Made by a program: the position numbers and the translations under genes. Under the pieces are notes generated by a model, which was not told the DNA's origin, searched no databases, and saw only the letters and a list, made by a program, of their open reading frames with translations. A stretch of DNA of 35,032 bases from Catenovulum agarivorans YM01 (GTDB taxonomy: Bacteria; Pseudomonadota; Gammaproteobacteria; Enterobacterales; Alteromonadaceae), in assembly GCF_000281085.1 (NCBI RefSeq), contig NZ_JH767533.1:1-35032 (forward strand). Direction: 5' to 3'. Within the stretch, counting starts at the first letter, position 1, and each line of letters opens with the position of its first letter. Below, piece after piece: positions 9,544 to 17,901 of the stretch.

Positions 9544-9701
9544 GAAGTTGGGGTTGTAGTTGCGCTGTATTGCTTTTAATTATTTACAGTTAAAGCTTAT
9601 GTCAAAATACTGCAGCTTGCACTGAATTTAGCTAATTTGTTGCAGATAAACTTGTTACAATGTTTATATAGGTTTTGGCTAAATTATCGGTTGCTTTTAA
9701 T

Positions 9702-11168
9702 ATGCAATATAAAGACTTGCGCGATTTTATAGCGCAACTAGAAGAAAAAAATCAACTTAAACGCATTAAATATCCTGTATCTACTGAGTTAGAAATGACA
9801 GAAATTAGTGATAGGGTATTACGAGCGGGCGGTCCAGCTTTATTGTTTGAAAACCCAATCGGATATGATATCCCTGTTTTAGCTAACTTGTTTGGTACAC
9901 CTGAACGTGTGGCTTTGGGGATGGGACAAGAGTCAGTAGAGGCTTTACGAGAAGTCGGTCAGCTGTTGGCTATGCTTAAAGAGCCAGAACCACCGAAAGG
10001 GTTTAAAGATGCTTTGAGCAAATTACCTGTGTACAAACAAGTGCTTAATATGTCTACAAAGGTGATTAAAAAACCAGACTGCCAGCAAATTGTTTTGTCT
10101 GGCGATGAGGTTGATTTGACACAATTACCCATTCAGCACTGTTGGCCCGGTGATGTTGCGCCTTTGATTACTTGGGGCTTAACAGTTACTAAAGGTCCAA
10201 ATAAAAAACGCCAAAATCTAGGGATTTATCGGCAGCAACTATTAGGCAAAAACAAAGTTATCATGCGGTGGTTGTCGCATCGTGGTGGCGCACTTGATTA
10301 TTTAGAGTGGCAGCAACAACACCCAGACGAACCTTTTCCGGTATCCGTTGCATTAGGGGCTGATCCTGCAACTATTTTAGGTGCGGTTACGCCAGTGCCG
10401 GATACTTTATCCGAATACGCATTTGCAGGACTACTGCGTGGTAACAATAGTGAAGTTGCCAATTGTATTTCCAACGATTTACAAGTGCCAGCGAGTGCAG
10501 AAATTGTTTTAGAAGGTTATTTACAACCCGGAGAAATGGCCGAAGAAGGTCCGTACGGCGATCACACTGGATATTACAATGAAACTGATATGTTCCCTGT
10601 ATTTACAGTAACCCATATCACAATGCGTAAAGATCCTATCTATCACAGCACTTATACTGGTCGTCCACCTGATGAACCTGCTGTATTAGGGGTTGCACTA
10701 AATGAAGTTTTTGTACCAATTTTACAAAAGCAATTCCCTGAGATTGTTGATTTCTATTTACCGCCTGAAGGGTGCTCGTATCGATTAGCTGTCGTGACCA
10801 TTAAAAAGCAGTATCCTGGACATGCTAAGCGTGTGATGTTAGGGATTTGGTCGTTTTTACGCCAATTTATGTATACTAAGTTTGTGATTGTCTGTGATGA
10901 TGATATTAATGCGCGCGACTGGCAAGATGTGATTTGGGCGATAACCACGCGCATGGACCCAACTCGCGATACAACCATGATAGATAATACCCCGATTGAC
11001 TATCTTGACTTTGCTTCGCCAGTGTCTGGCTTAGGCTCAAAAATGGGTTTAGATGCAACCAATAAATGGCCGGGAGAAACAACTCGGGAATGGGGAACAA
11101 AAATAGATATGGATCAAGACGTTAAAGATAAAGTAGACCAAATTTGGTCTGATTTAGGTTTAGATTAA
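9702..11168 (+). CDS. ubiD: 4-hydroxy-3-polyprenylbenzoate decarboxylase UbiD
   Basis: Prenylated-FMN-dependent decarboxylase of the ubiquinone pathway. Family segments include the N-terminal [31 protein letters not shown] near residue 285 and [12 protein letters not shown]. The frame opens at TTG 9675, but ATG 9702 matches the normal UbiD N-terminus (M-x-Y-x-DLRDF), so I chose it (488 residues). A possible promoter (TTGCAG 9640-9645, 17 nt, TTTATA 9663-9668) would start RNA near 9675, also favouring the ATG. UbiX, which makes the cofactor, is not in the window. A ferredoxin and Fre follow at 26 nt and by overlap; Fre-type reductases can supply reduced flavin, which may serve cofactor supply. 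Confidence 0.95.
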   Translation: MQYKDLRDFIAQLEEKNQLKRIKYPVSTELEMTEISDRVLRAGGPALLFENPIGYDIPVLANLFGTPERVALGMGQESVEALREVGQLLAMLKEPEPPKGFKDALSKLPVYKQVLNMSTKVIKKPDCQQIVLSGDEVDLTQLPIQHCWPGDVAPLITWGLTVTKGPNKKRQNLGIYRQQLLGKNKVIMRWLSHRGGALDYLEWQQQHPDEPFPVSVALGADPATILGAVTPVPDTLSEYAFAGLLRGNNSEVANCISNDLQVPASAEIVLEGYLQPGEMAEEGPYGDHTGYYNETDMFPVFTVTHITMRKDPIYHSTYTGRPPDEPAVLGVALNEVFVPILQKQFPEIVDFYLPPEGCSYRLAVVTIKKQYPGHAKRVMLGIWSFLRQFMYTKFVIVCDDDINARDWQDVIWAITTRMDPTRDTTMIDNTPIDYLDFASPVSGLGSKMGLDATNKWPGETTREWGTKIDMDQDVKDKVDQIWSDLGLD

Positions 11169-11194
11169 ACTAACGTATTGCTTTAGGTAAAACA

Positions 11195-11497
11195 GTGCAA
11201 TGTTATTCAGTTAAGTTGGTGTCTGCTACTGGTGAGAGTTCCATCGAGTTTGAAGTGGAGCCACTAGAAACTATAGTCGAAGCTGCGATTCGGCATAACA
11301 TTGACTTCCCATATCAATGTTTACAAGGCACATGTACTAGCTGTCATTGTAAGTTGTTGTCTGGAAAGGTAAGCTATGGTGATTTACCGTTAATATTTAC
11401 AGAAGAAGAGCAAGCTATGGGATTGGTTTACGCTTGTATAGCTTACCCGCTGACCAACGTCAGTCTTGCGCTTTTGCACTATCAGGATTATTCATGA
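11195..11497 (+). CDS. 2Fe-2S plant-type ferredoxin
   Basis: A 100-residue protein with the plant-type ferredoxin signature C-x4-C-x2-C (CLQGTCTSC, about residues 46-54) and a distant fourth cysteine in VYACIAYP near residue 85. It should carry one 2Fe-2S cluster and pass single electrons. It starts at GTG with AGG 9 nt upstream. Its TGA overlaps the ATG of fre (ATGA), so the two are translationally coupled and probably act as a pair. Together they look like the two halves of the fused ferredoxin-reductase proteins of the AscD/E3 or oxygenase-reductase type. The electron acceptor is unknown; UbiD itself needs no electrons. Confidence 0.85.
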   Translation: MQCYSVKLVSATGESSIEFEVEPLETIVEAAIRHNIDFPYQCLQGTCTSCHCKLLSGKVSYGDLPLIFTEEEQAMGLVYACIAYPLTNVSLALLHYQDYS

Positions 11498-12195
11498 GCT
11501 TACATCAATGTGAAGTTGTCGAAATTCGTCCGTTAACTGACTTTGTTCAGTCGGTTAAACTCAAGCCTGCGCAACCATTTGATTTTATTGCAGGGCAATA
11601 TATCGAATTGATATTATCAGAAAGTGATAAAAGAGCATTTTCTATCGCAAGTTCACCTGTTGATAACCAATATATTGAGTTACAAATTGGTGGTTCGGTC
11701 CAAGATGACTACACTTCAGCTGCAATTCAGCACTTACACGATAATAAACACGTAATGATAGCAGGTCCGTCCGGCCAGGCTGGATTTAAAGCAAATAAAA
11801 ATGAGCCAGTTATTTTAATGGCTGGTGGCACTGGTTTTAGTTACGCCCGTTCGATTGCATTGACTTTATTAGCGAATAAATTTGCTGCTCCTGTTTATTT
11901 GTATTGGGGTTTACGCAATCAAGCTGCGGCATATGAGCTAGAGTTTTGGCAACGGCAAAATTCACAACTATTTAAGTTTATTCCGGTAATTGAAAACCCT
12001 AATGATGATTGGTCAGGTCGTACTGGCAACGTAATTGATGCTGTACTAGCTGATTTTCCATCTTTACAGGATTATCAGCTATATAGTGCGGGTCGTTTTG
12101 AGATGGTTGGCAAAGCACGTAAAGCATTTTTAAATCAAGGTTTAAATCAAGACAATATCTTTGCTGATGCATTTGCTTTTATGAAATTAGACTAA
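11494..12195 (+). CDS. fre: NAD(P)H-flavin reductase Fre
   Basis: Reduces free flavins with NAD(P)H. The 233-residue product has the same length as E. coli Fre and matches it throughout: AGQYIEL near 33, the flavin-binding DKRAFSIASSP (RxxS), the pyridine-nucleotide segment LMAGGTGFSYARS, WGLRN, the SAGRFEM segment and the FADAFAFM C-terminus. The frame extends upstream to 11434, but ATG 11494 gives the standard Fre N-terminus and overlaps the ferredoxin stop by ATGA, so I use it. ubiD-fre adjacency is common in gammaproteobacteria; the ferredoxin between them is the unusual element. Confidence 0.93.
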   Translation: MSLHQCEVVEIRPLTDFVQSVKLKPAQPFDFIAGQYIELILSESDKRAFSIASSPVDNQYIELQIGGSVQDDYTSAAIQHLHDNKHVMIAGPSGQAGFKANKNEPVILMAGGTGFSYARSIALTLLANKFAAPVYLYWGLRNQAAAYELEFWQRQNSQLFKFIPVIENPNDDWSGRTGNVIDAVLADFPSLQDYQLYSAGRFEMVGKARKAFLNQGLNQDNIFADAFAFMKLD

Positions 12196-12264
12196 ATTGT
12201 CATTCGATTGACTGTTGAAAAAATGACCAGTTAGGTGCATGCTTAAGTTGTTACCATTTTTTAT

Positions 12265-12269
12265 GGAGG
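12265..12269 (+). promoter_or_regulatory. Strong Shine-Dalgarno GGAGG that fixes the start at 12278
   Basis: GGAGG ends 8 nt before ATG 12278. The upstream in-frame ATGs at 12239 and 12263 have no such site; the ATG at 12263 directly abuts this sequence. The start of the small membrane protein is therefore placed at 12278. Confidence 0.7.
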
Positions 12270-12277
12270 CACTTAGC

Positions 12278-12640
12278 ATGTTACCTCGTTTTATTTACGA
12301 ACCCCTACCATTTGCACTGTTTGCCTTTTCGCTCTGCAGCTTCATTTTTCAGTTAGAACACTTTTATTTTTGGGCATCTTTATTAATGCTGTTATCTAGC
12401 TGGATGTTGGTCAAACGTTCTAACTACAGACGCAAAGACAGGCCTGCAAAACAAACACATAAGCTTCCCGCGTTTGTCTACGAGAGTTTACCGTTTGCTT
12501 ACATTTTAATCGGTTGTTTTGCTTACATTAGTGGTGTTGATTTAATGGCTTTTGTTGGCTTGTTTGCAATTATTTGTGGCATGGGAATTTTTATTCTCCG
12601 TGAAGCCAATCGACACGCTTTTCTATTCAACCATTATTGA
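12278..12640 (+). CDS. Small membrane protein with an internal duplication
   Basis: A 120-residue protein of unknown function. It has two halves that begin alike: LPRFIYEPLPFALFAFSLCSFI at the N-terminus and LPAFVYESLPFAYILIGCFAYI about 65 residues later. Each half holds two hydrophobic stretches, so four membrane segments are expected, separated by a basic loop (KRSNYRRKDRPAK) that would lie in the cytoplasm by the positive-inside rule. It lies 82 nt after fre on the same strand and converges with the deacetylase gene. I do not recognise a family. It may have arisen by duplication of a two-helix unit. Confidence 0.75.
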   Translation: MLPRFIYEPLPFALFAFSLCSFIFQLEHFYFWASLLMLLSSWMLVKRSNYRRKDRPAKQTHKLPAFVYESLPFAYILIGCFAYISGVDLMAFVGLFAIICGMGIFILREANRHAFLFNHY

Positions 12641-12681
12641 ATAACCTGAACTCGGGATAATATTAAATTGGCTTGGGTATG

Positions 12682-13425
12682 TTACCGGCTAACTTGGATA
12701 AATTCTTCGTATGGGGTTTGGGCAACAAACTTTTGCCATAGTTGCTGCAAAGCGGGTGGAAATTGGCTTGGGTAACAGGAAAATGCGGCTATTCTTGGCT
12801 CGTTTTGCTCGATAAGTTTTATGGTTAAATTTATCAAGTCTGTTGCAACTGGTTTTTGAATGGGTTGTGGATAATTTGCTTGTGTTGCAATCTGTTGTGC
12901 TATTGTCGCACGTTTTTCTGATACGACCACTTGCCACAAATGGCTGTTTGCATTCGCTTGAGTTAACCAGAATTTTTTAACTATGTTGGCAATGAAAATA
13001 TGATCTTTATGCCCAGTTATACCGTCTTCAGCAAAAGTTATTAGTAGCTTGGGTTTAATTTGCTCAAATAACTTTTGGTAGTGGTGTAAAAGCTCTGTTT
13101 CGTGTAACTCTAAGTTCCTATCGTCTAATTGCAGAAAATGCACTTGGGCATTTAACTGTTTTGCTGCACAAATACTTTCATCTTCTCTTGCTTTGGCTAA
13201 TGCTACACCTTTGCGTTTTAACGATGTCCTATCTGTTCCAGCGCCTCCTGAAGTTGCATAAACTATGTGTACTTGCTGTGTTTGGCTGAGTTTAGCTATG
13301 CTGCCACTCACCCAAGTTTCATCGTCTGGATGCGCTAACAATACCAGTGTATTCGCTTGGACATTGTGGTTAATAGTGAATAAAACTAGCATAAACAGCA
13401 ATTGTCGGTATGTTGTTCTGCACAT
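12682..13425 (-). CDS. Exported PIG-L/LmbE-family deacetylase
   Basis: Zinc-dependent de-N-acetylase fold of the PIG-L/LmbE/MshB family. Zinc ligands are visible as HPDDE (H32, D35) and a later GHKDH (H139, H142), with the TSGGAGTDR segment between. The first 24 residues look like a signal peptide ending in VQA, so the product is probably periplasmic or secreted. 247 residues is typical. Known members act on GlcNAc-linked lipids, mycothiol precursors or antibiotic intermediates; nothing here identifies the substrate. No neighbouring sugar-metabolism gene helps. The ATG lacks a clear Shine-Dalgarno. Confidence 0.85.
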   Translation of the reverse strand: MCRTTYRQLLFMLVLFTINHNVQANTLVLLAHPDDETWVSGSIAKLSQTQQVHIVYATSGGAGTDRTSLKRKGVALAKAREDESICAAKQLNAQVHFLQLDDRNLELHETELLHHYQKLFEQIKPKLLITFAEDGITGHKDHIFIANIVKKFWLTQANANSHLWQVVVSEKRATIAQQIATQANYPQPIQKPVATDLINLTIKLIEQNEPRIAAFSCYPSQFPPALQQLWQKFVAQTPYEEFIQVSR

Positions 13426-13476
13426 ATAAGGAAAGCAAATATATTTGTTTAGTCTAAATTTAGTATAGGCTAAAAA

Positions 13477-13504
13477 ATGACAGCTAAGTACTTTCGTCTA
13501 TACT
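13477..13504 (+). promoter_or_regulatory. Putative sigma-70 promoter of the PAS-kinase gene
   Basis: ATGACA (13477-13482, 5/6 of the -35 consensus) and TATACT (13499-13504, 5/6 of the -10) are separated by 16 nt. Transcription would begin near 13511, about 30 nt before the ATG at 13542. Confidence 0.5.
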
Positions 13505-13541
13505 GAAATCAGTCATCTAAAACAAGGAACTAAGAAGATAT

Positions 13542-15461
13542 ATGCCAGACACTAACTCTGATAATGGAAAGATCAGCAAGCATCATTTAAATTTGTTGAC
13601 GCAATCTGAGCCAATGGCTTTTTATGTTAAGTTTTTAGATACAGGACGTGTTGAATGGTCTGCGCAAATGTTTCAACTTTTTCAATTAAAGGATACTAAG
13701 CCGCTCAGTTTTACTGGTGAGTTAAAATGTATCCATCCACAAGATCAAAGTAAATTTGTTGAAGCTTACAAACGTGCTATCAATGATAAAGTCAATTTTC
13801 ACGTCAGTTATCGGTTGGTCATTGGTGGTGAAACCATTAAAGTAAAACACCAAGCAGCATATGTGAGCAAATCTTCAGGCGATGAGTTACATGGTTTATT
13901 GCAAATTCAACCCGCGGAACAAGCAAATTCTCAGCAAAATTTAATTACTGGTATCATCGAAAATATTGCCGAGCCGATTATTGCGATCAGTAAAAACGGT
14001 GCTGTGCAATTTATTAATAAAGCGGCTGAAAAATGTTTTGGTTATAGTAAAGAGCAAATTATCGGTAAAAATGTCGCTATATTTATGCCAGACGAAATAG
14101 CTCATCATCATAACGATTTTATCCATAGGTACTTAAATACAGGCCATACTTATGTAATCAATGCAGAGCGAGAGTTAAGCGCAGTGCGGAAAAACGGCGA
14201 AACCTTTGCAATGCGTTTGTCTGTGTCTGTTGTGCCTAATGTTCAAACATTGGATGAAAATGACATAGCTTTTGTTGGTTTAGTGCAAGATCTGACTGCG
14301 GTTAAAATTGCAGAGTCGCTTGCGCATAAAAACACTCGCCTTGATGCTTTATCGCATTTAGCCGGTGGTATAGCACATGATGTAAACAATATTCTCAATG
14401 TCATTTCAGGTCATTTGGAAATTTTACAAATAAAAAAAGCAGATGACGAGTCGGTAGTTAAACGAACTCAATCGGCGTTAAAAGGTGTAGAGCGTGGACG
14501 GCAACTGACCAATAGGCTGTCGCGCATGTCGCGAATTGATGAACGTGATGCTGAGCCTGTGAATCTCTCTTTGTTGATTAGAGAGCATATCGAATTACTA
14601 AAAGACATAGCGAAAGGACAAGTACAAATTGAGTTTGATTTGCAGGAAGATTTGCGTTGGGTCAATATCGACCCACACCATCTATTGGATTCTTTAATTA
14701 ATTTATGTATCAATGCTAATGACGCTATGCCTGACGGCGGGCTGATTCAAGTATCTGCACATAATGTCTATTTAGATGCCGACAAAGTATTTGCTACAGA
14801 GTTAGTACCTGGTGAGCATGTATGTTTGTCTATTAAAGACACTGGGGTCGGTATGGATGAGCAGACCAAACAGAATATTTTTCAGCCTTTTTATACCACA
14901 AAAGGTAAAAAAGGTAGTGGATTGGGCTTAAGCTTAGCATATAATTTTGTGAAAAGTTGCAGGGGCTATATTAATGTAGAATCTCAACTAGGGCGGGGAA
15001 GTTGTTTTAATATTTATTTCCCTGTTATAGATTATAAACAAACCAATTCAAATGAACCCAAAGTAGCTAAGGCGGTCAATATGGATTTTGAACAATCATT
15101 CCGAGGAAAACGTGTACTTGTTGTAGACGACGAAAAACCGATATTACAGTTATTATCTGAATTTTTGAAAATTTACGGGTTAGAGGTCGAAACAGCTGAT
15201 TCAGGCGAATCTGGATTAGTGCTGGCAAAAAATCAAGACTTCGACATTATTCTCAGTGATTTGGTAATGCCTGGACAGCTAGATGGCGCTCAATTCGCAG
15301 GTGAAGTACTTAAACAAAAACCCCAATCAACCATTATTTTTATGAGTGGTTATACAGATAATCGTTTGAGTGATAAACAAGAACTTGCAGATATCCCAAT
15401 CATTAATAAACCTTTTAGGAAAAAAGAGTTACTCAATCAAATGCATCAAATGTTGCACTAA
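13542..15461 (+). CDS. PAS-PAS hybrid histidine kinase with receiver domain
   Basis: 639-residue protein without membrane segments, probably a cytoplasmic sensor. An N-terminal PAS-like fold (about 18-125) is followed by a clear PAS domain (about 135-255; FINKAAEKCFGYSKEQIIG), similar to FixL-type sensors. The dimerisation/phospho-acceptor segment has H279 in GGIAHDVNNILNVI, the NtrB/FixL subtype of HisKA. HATPase_c follows with GSGLGLSLAYN. The C-terminal receiver has acidic residues near 532-533 and phospho-acceptor D573 in LSDLVMPGQLDG. No haem histidine can be assigned to the PAS with confidence. A REC-EAL-REC protein encoded 122 bp downstream on the same strand is a plausible partner. 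Confidence 0.87.
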   Translation: MPDTNSDNGKISKHHLNLLTQSEPMAFYVKFLDTGRVEWSAQMFQLFQLKDTKPLSFTGELKCIHPQDQSKFVEAYKRAINDKVNFHVSYRLVIGGETIKVKHQAAYVSKSSGDELHGLLQIQPAEQANSQQNLITGIIENIAEPIIAISKNGAVQFINKAAEKCFGYSKEQIIGKNVAIFMPDEIAHHHNDFIHRYLNTGHTYVINAERELSAVRKNGETFAMRLSVSVVPNVQTLDENDIAFVGLVQDLTAVKIAESLAHKNTRLDALSHLAGGIAHDVNNILNVISGHLEILQIKKADDESVVKRTQSALKGVERGRQLTNRLSRMSRIDERDAEPVNLSLLIREHIELLKDIAKGQVQIEFDLQEDLRWVNIDPHHLLDSLINLCINANDAMPDGGLIQVSAHNVYLDADKVFATELVPGEHVCLSIKDTGVGMDEQTKQNIFQPFYTTKGKKGSGLGLSLAYNFVKSCRGYINVESQLGRGSCFNIYFPVIDYKQTNSNEPKVAKAVNMDFEQSFRGKRVLVVDDEKPILQLLSEFLKIYGLEVETADSGESGLVLAKNQDFDIILSDLVMPGQLDGAQFAGEVLKQKPQSTIIFMSGYTDNRLSDKQELADIPIINKPFRKKELLNQMHQMLH

Positions 15462-15500
15462 TCTTTGAGAGTAATTTTTATTTGTGAACTATACTCAAAA

Positions 15501-15529
15501 TTCACTTAGGTAAATGGTTTAGCGATAAT
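15501..15529 (+). promoter_or_regulatory. Putative sigma-70 promoter of the REC-EAL operon
   Basis: TTCACT (15501-15506) and GATAAT (15524-15529) are separated by 17 nt and lie about 55 nt before the strong ribosome binding site (AAGGAAGGG) of the next gene. This would let the three-gene block 15584-22505 be expressed apart from the upstream kinase. Confidence 0.4.
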
Positions 15530-15583
15530 TAGAATCAATAAGAGCTTACCGCAAAAATAATCTGAATAAGGAAGGGTTTAGGA

Positions 15584-17899
15584 ATGCGTCAGGTATTGCT
15601 TATAGATGATGACGAATTGTTTGCTGAATATGTGCGTGACGCTGCTGAAATGGCACATGCCGCAATCACAGTTGTCGACAATGGTTATGATGTTAAATCT
15701 CAAACTGTTGGTGACTATGACGTCGTCATTCTTGATTTAACTGTACCTGGCCCTGACGGTATTCAGCTGCTGCGATTTTTAAAAGAGCAGAGTTATCTAG
15801 GTTTAGTTGTTATTGCTTCTGGCTGTGATCGTTCTGTGATTAATTCAGCCCATCAATTAGGTGAAAATTATGGGCTAAATATGTCTCGCCCTTTATCTAA
15901 ACCTTTTTCTTTAGACGATTTATTAACGCTGTTACGTGGTGAAGATACCGGCACAGTAGCACCAGGTTTAGCTTTGGTTGAAACCCGACCAAACCTGTCT
16001 CAAGATAGTAGTTTGTTACCTGAGCTGAGATTGGCGATTGAAAACAAACAAATTCAAGTTTTTTATCAACCAAGGTTTTCATTAAAAACTAAAAAATTGA
16101 TCGGTGTTGAATCATTGGCTAGATGGACTTTATCTGATGGCCAACAAATACCTCCGACCGTTTTTATCAAATTGGCTGAAGACAATGATTTAATTGAACC
16201 TTTAACTAAGTGTTTAGTAGAAAAGATATTTCCACAAATTAATGAGTGGAACAGTAAAGGATTGTTGTTACATGTATCCTTTAATTATTCTGCTAGGGCT
16301 TTGCACGAGTTGAACTTTCCTGATTATTTAAGTGATTTAGCGGAGCAGCATGGTGTTTTACCTCAGCATGTGATTGTTGAGTTGACCGAGAGTGCGCTGG
16401 CGGATGATATTTCTATTTTAATGGAAATACTTACGCGCATTCGTATGAAAGGATTTAGTTTATCTATTGATGATTTTGGAACAGGTTATTCGTCTGTTCA
16501 GCAGTTGCAGACTTTGCCTTTTAATGAGCTTAAGATAGATAAGAGTTTTGTATCGAACTTTCAAGCACGAGTGCAATCCCGAACTATTATTGAATCTACA
16601 GTTGAAATGGCACATAAACTTGGAATTCGAGTGGTCGCTGAGGGGATTGAAGACCAAGATGCTATCGACTATTTGCAACAGGTTGGCTGTGATGAAGGAC
16701 AAGGTTTTTATTACGCCAAACCTATGCCTGCCGATGAATTTAATAAATGGACAAAAACGAATCCGAGTTATTTAACCGATAAACCTAACCAAACGACCGA
16801 TGGTTGTTTTACCATAGTTGCCCTAGATGATGATTTAGACTTTATTGAAATTTTAACCGACATACTGTCAGATGAATTTAATTTTATTCCATTTACTAAT
16901 GCAAAATTGTTTTTAGACGAGTTTGCTAAGATAGATGCGGATATAGTGTTGCTTGATGTCAATATGCCGTATAAAAATGGATACGAAATTTGCCAAAACA
17001 TTAAAGAAACGTCGAAAAAAGACTTTTCAGTCTTGTTTATCTCCGGAGCTGACAACAAAGAACAAAGGTTAAAAGCCTTTGCGGCAGGTGGAGATGATTT
17101 TATCGCCAAACCTATCGCATATGGTGAACTCCTTGCTAAATTGCGCACGATGCGACGCTACCAAGAGAGTAAAAATAATTTAACAGTTCAAGAAGAAATG
17201 GCGCGTAATATGGCTTTTCAGTCTATGACTGAAGCTTCACAATACGGTGCTATTTTGCGATTTTTTAAAGACACTTTTACTTGTACGTCGCAAAGCCAAC
17301 TTATCAAAATGTTTTTTGGTTTAATGGATAACTTGCAGTTATCTGCGTGTATTCAATTTCGTTCGGCGCGGACTAAAGCTAGTTTTCGTGGGGTGGAGCA
17401 ATTATGTAGTCCTATCGAAGATAATTTATTTGAAATGTTGTTTGATGCTGGTCGCCTTTACCATTTTAAAAGCCGGACTATGGTAAATGATAAACATGTC
17501 TCTGTGTTAATTAAAAACATGCCATTAGAAGATGAGGTAACCTACGGCCGCTATAATGATCTATTGGCTGCGCTTATCGAAGGCCTTGAAAGTAAGTGGG
17601 TGGAAATTCTGCATGCTGAATCTACCGAAGTTTTGATTAAAAATATTGAGATTATTTTGTTTTCACTTAGTGATAAATTTTCTGCGTTTGAAAAACAAAC
17701 CCACCAAATTATTGATATGTTGATTCTAGATGTTAGATCTTCATTACACGTACTTGATTTGAGTGAAGAGCAAGAGAATTATCTAATTAAACTGATTGAA
17801 AATGGTATCGAACGTGTGATGGAATTAGGTGACACAGGGCGAGAAATTGAAGTGGAAATCAAGGAAGTAGTAGACGGCTTTAAGCGAGCCTATGAATAA
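15584..17899 (+). CDS. REC-EAL-REC response regulator, c-di-GMP phosphodiesterase, with unknown C-terminal domain
   Basis: 771-residue cytoplasmic regulator. Receiver 1 (about 1-118) has D51 and K106. The EAL domain (about 145-390) keeps the catalytic set: E176 (motif reads ESL), N234, E266, D296-D297, K317, E353 and Q373, with an intact DDFGTGYSS loop 6, so c-di-GMP hydrolysis is likely. Receiver 2 (about 408-525) has D458 and K509. The last 245 residues match no domain I recognise; they are helix-rich at the end, with a middle part (about 570-680) that could be GAF-like. The next gene begins 2 nt after the stop. Two receivers imply control by more than one kinase or a phosphate sink. Confidence 0.87.
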   Translation: MRQVLLIDDDELFAEYVRDAAEMAHAAITVVDNGYDVKSQTVGDYDVVILDLTVPGPDGIQLLRFLKEQSYLGLVVIASGCDRSVINSAHQLGENYGLNMSRPLSKPFSLDDLLTLLRGEDTGTVAPGLALVETRPNLSQDSSLLPELRLAIENKQIQVFYQPRFSLKTKKLIGVESLARWTLSDGQQIPPTVFIKLAEDNDLIEPLTKCLVEKIFPQINEWNSKGLLLHVSFNYSARALHELNFPDYLSDLAEQHGVLPQHVIVELTESALADDISILMEILTRIRMKGFSLSIDDFGTGYSSVQQLQTLPFNELKIDKSFVSNFQARVQSRTIIESTVEMAHKLGIRVVAEGIEDQDAIDYLQQVGCDEGQGFYYAKPMPADEFNKWTKTNPSYLTDKPNQTTDGCFTIVALDDDLDFIEILTDILSDEFNFIPFTNAKLFLDEFAKIDADIVLLDVNMPYKNGYEICQNIKETSKKDFSVLFISGADNKEQRLKAFAAGGDDFIAKPIAYGELLAKLRTMRRYQESKNNLTVQEEMARNMAFQSMTEASQYGAILRFFKDTFTCTSQSQLIKMFFGLMDNLQLSACIQFRSARTKASFRGVEQLCSPIEDNLFEMLFDAGRLYHFKSRTMVNDKHVSVLIKNMPLEDEVTYGRYNDLLAALIEGLESKWVEILHAESTEVLIKNIEIILFSLSDKFSAFEKQTHQIIDMLILDVRSSLHVLDLSEEQENYLIKLIENGIERVMELGDTGREIEVEIKEVVDGFKRAYE

Positions 17900-17901
17900 T
17901 A

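Noticed and set aside
9675-9701. TTG start extending UbiD by nine residues
   Set aside because: The extra residues do not match the conserved UbiD N-terminus, whereas ATG 9702 does.
11434-11493. Upstream ATG extending Fre by 20 residues into the ferredoxin gene
   Set aside because: ATG 11494 gives the standard 233-residue Fre and an ATGA overlap; the extension is only an out-of-frame reading of the ferredoxin gene.
12649-12660. ACTCGGGATAA shared with 5664-5674
   Set aside because: Eleven bases shared once in 35 kb of AT-rich DNA, with no matching context at the two places, is weak evidence for a shared site.
15464-15495. Alternative promoter TTGAGA ... TATACT before the REC-EAL gene
   Set aside because: The 19-nt spacer is longer than usual and TTCACT/GATAAT with 17 nt fits better.
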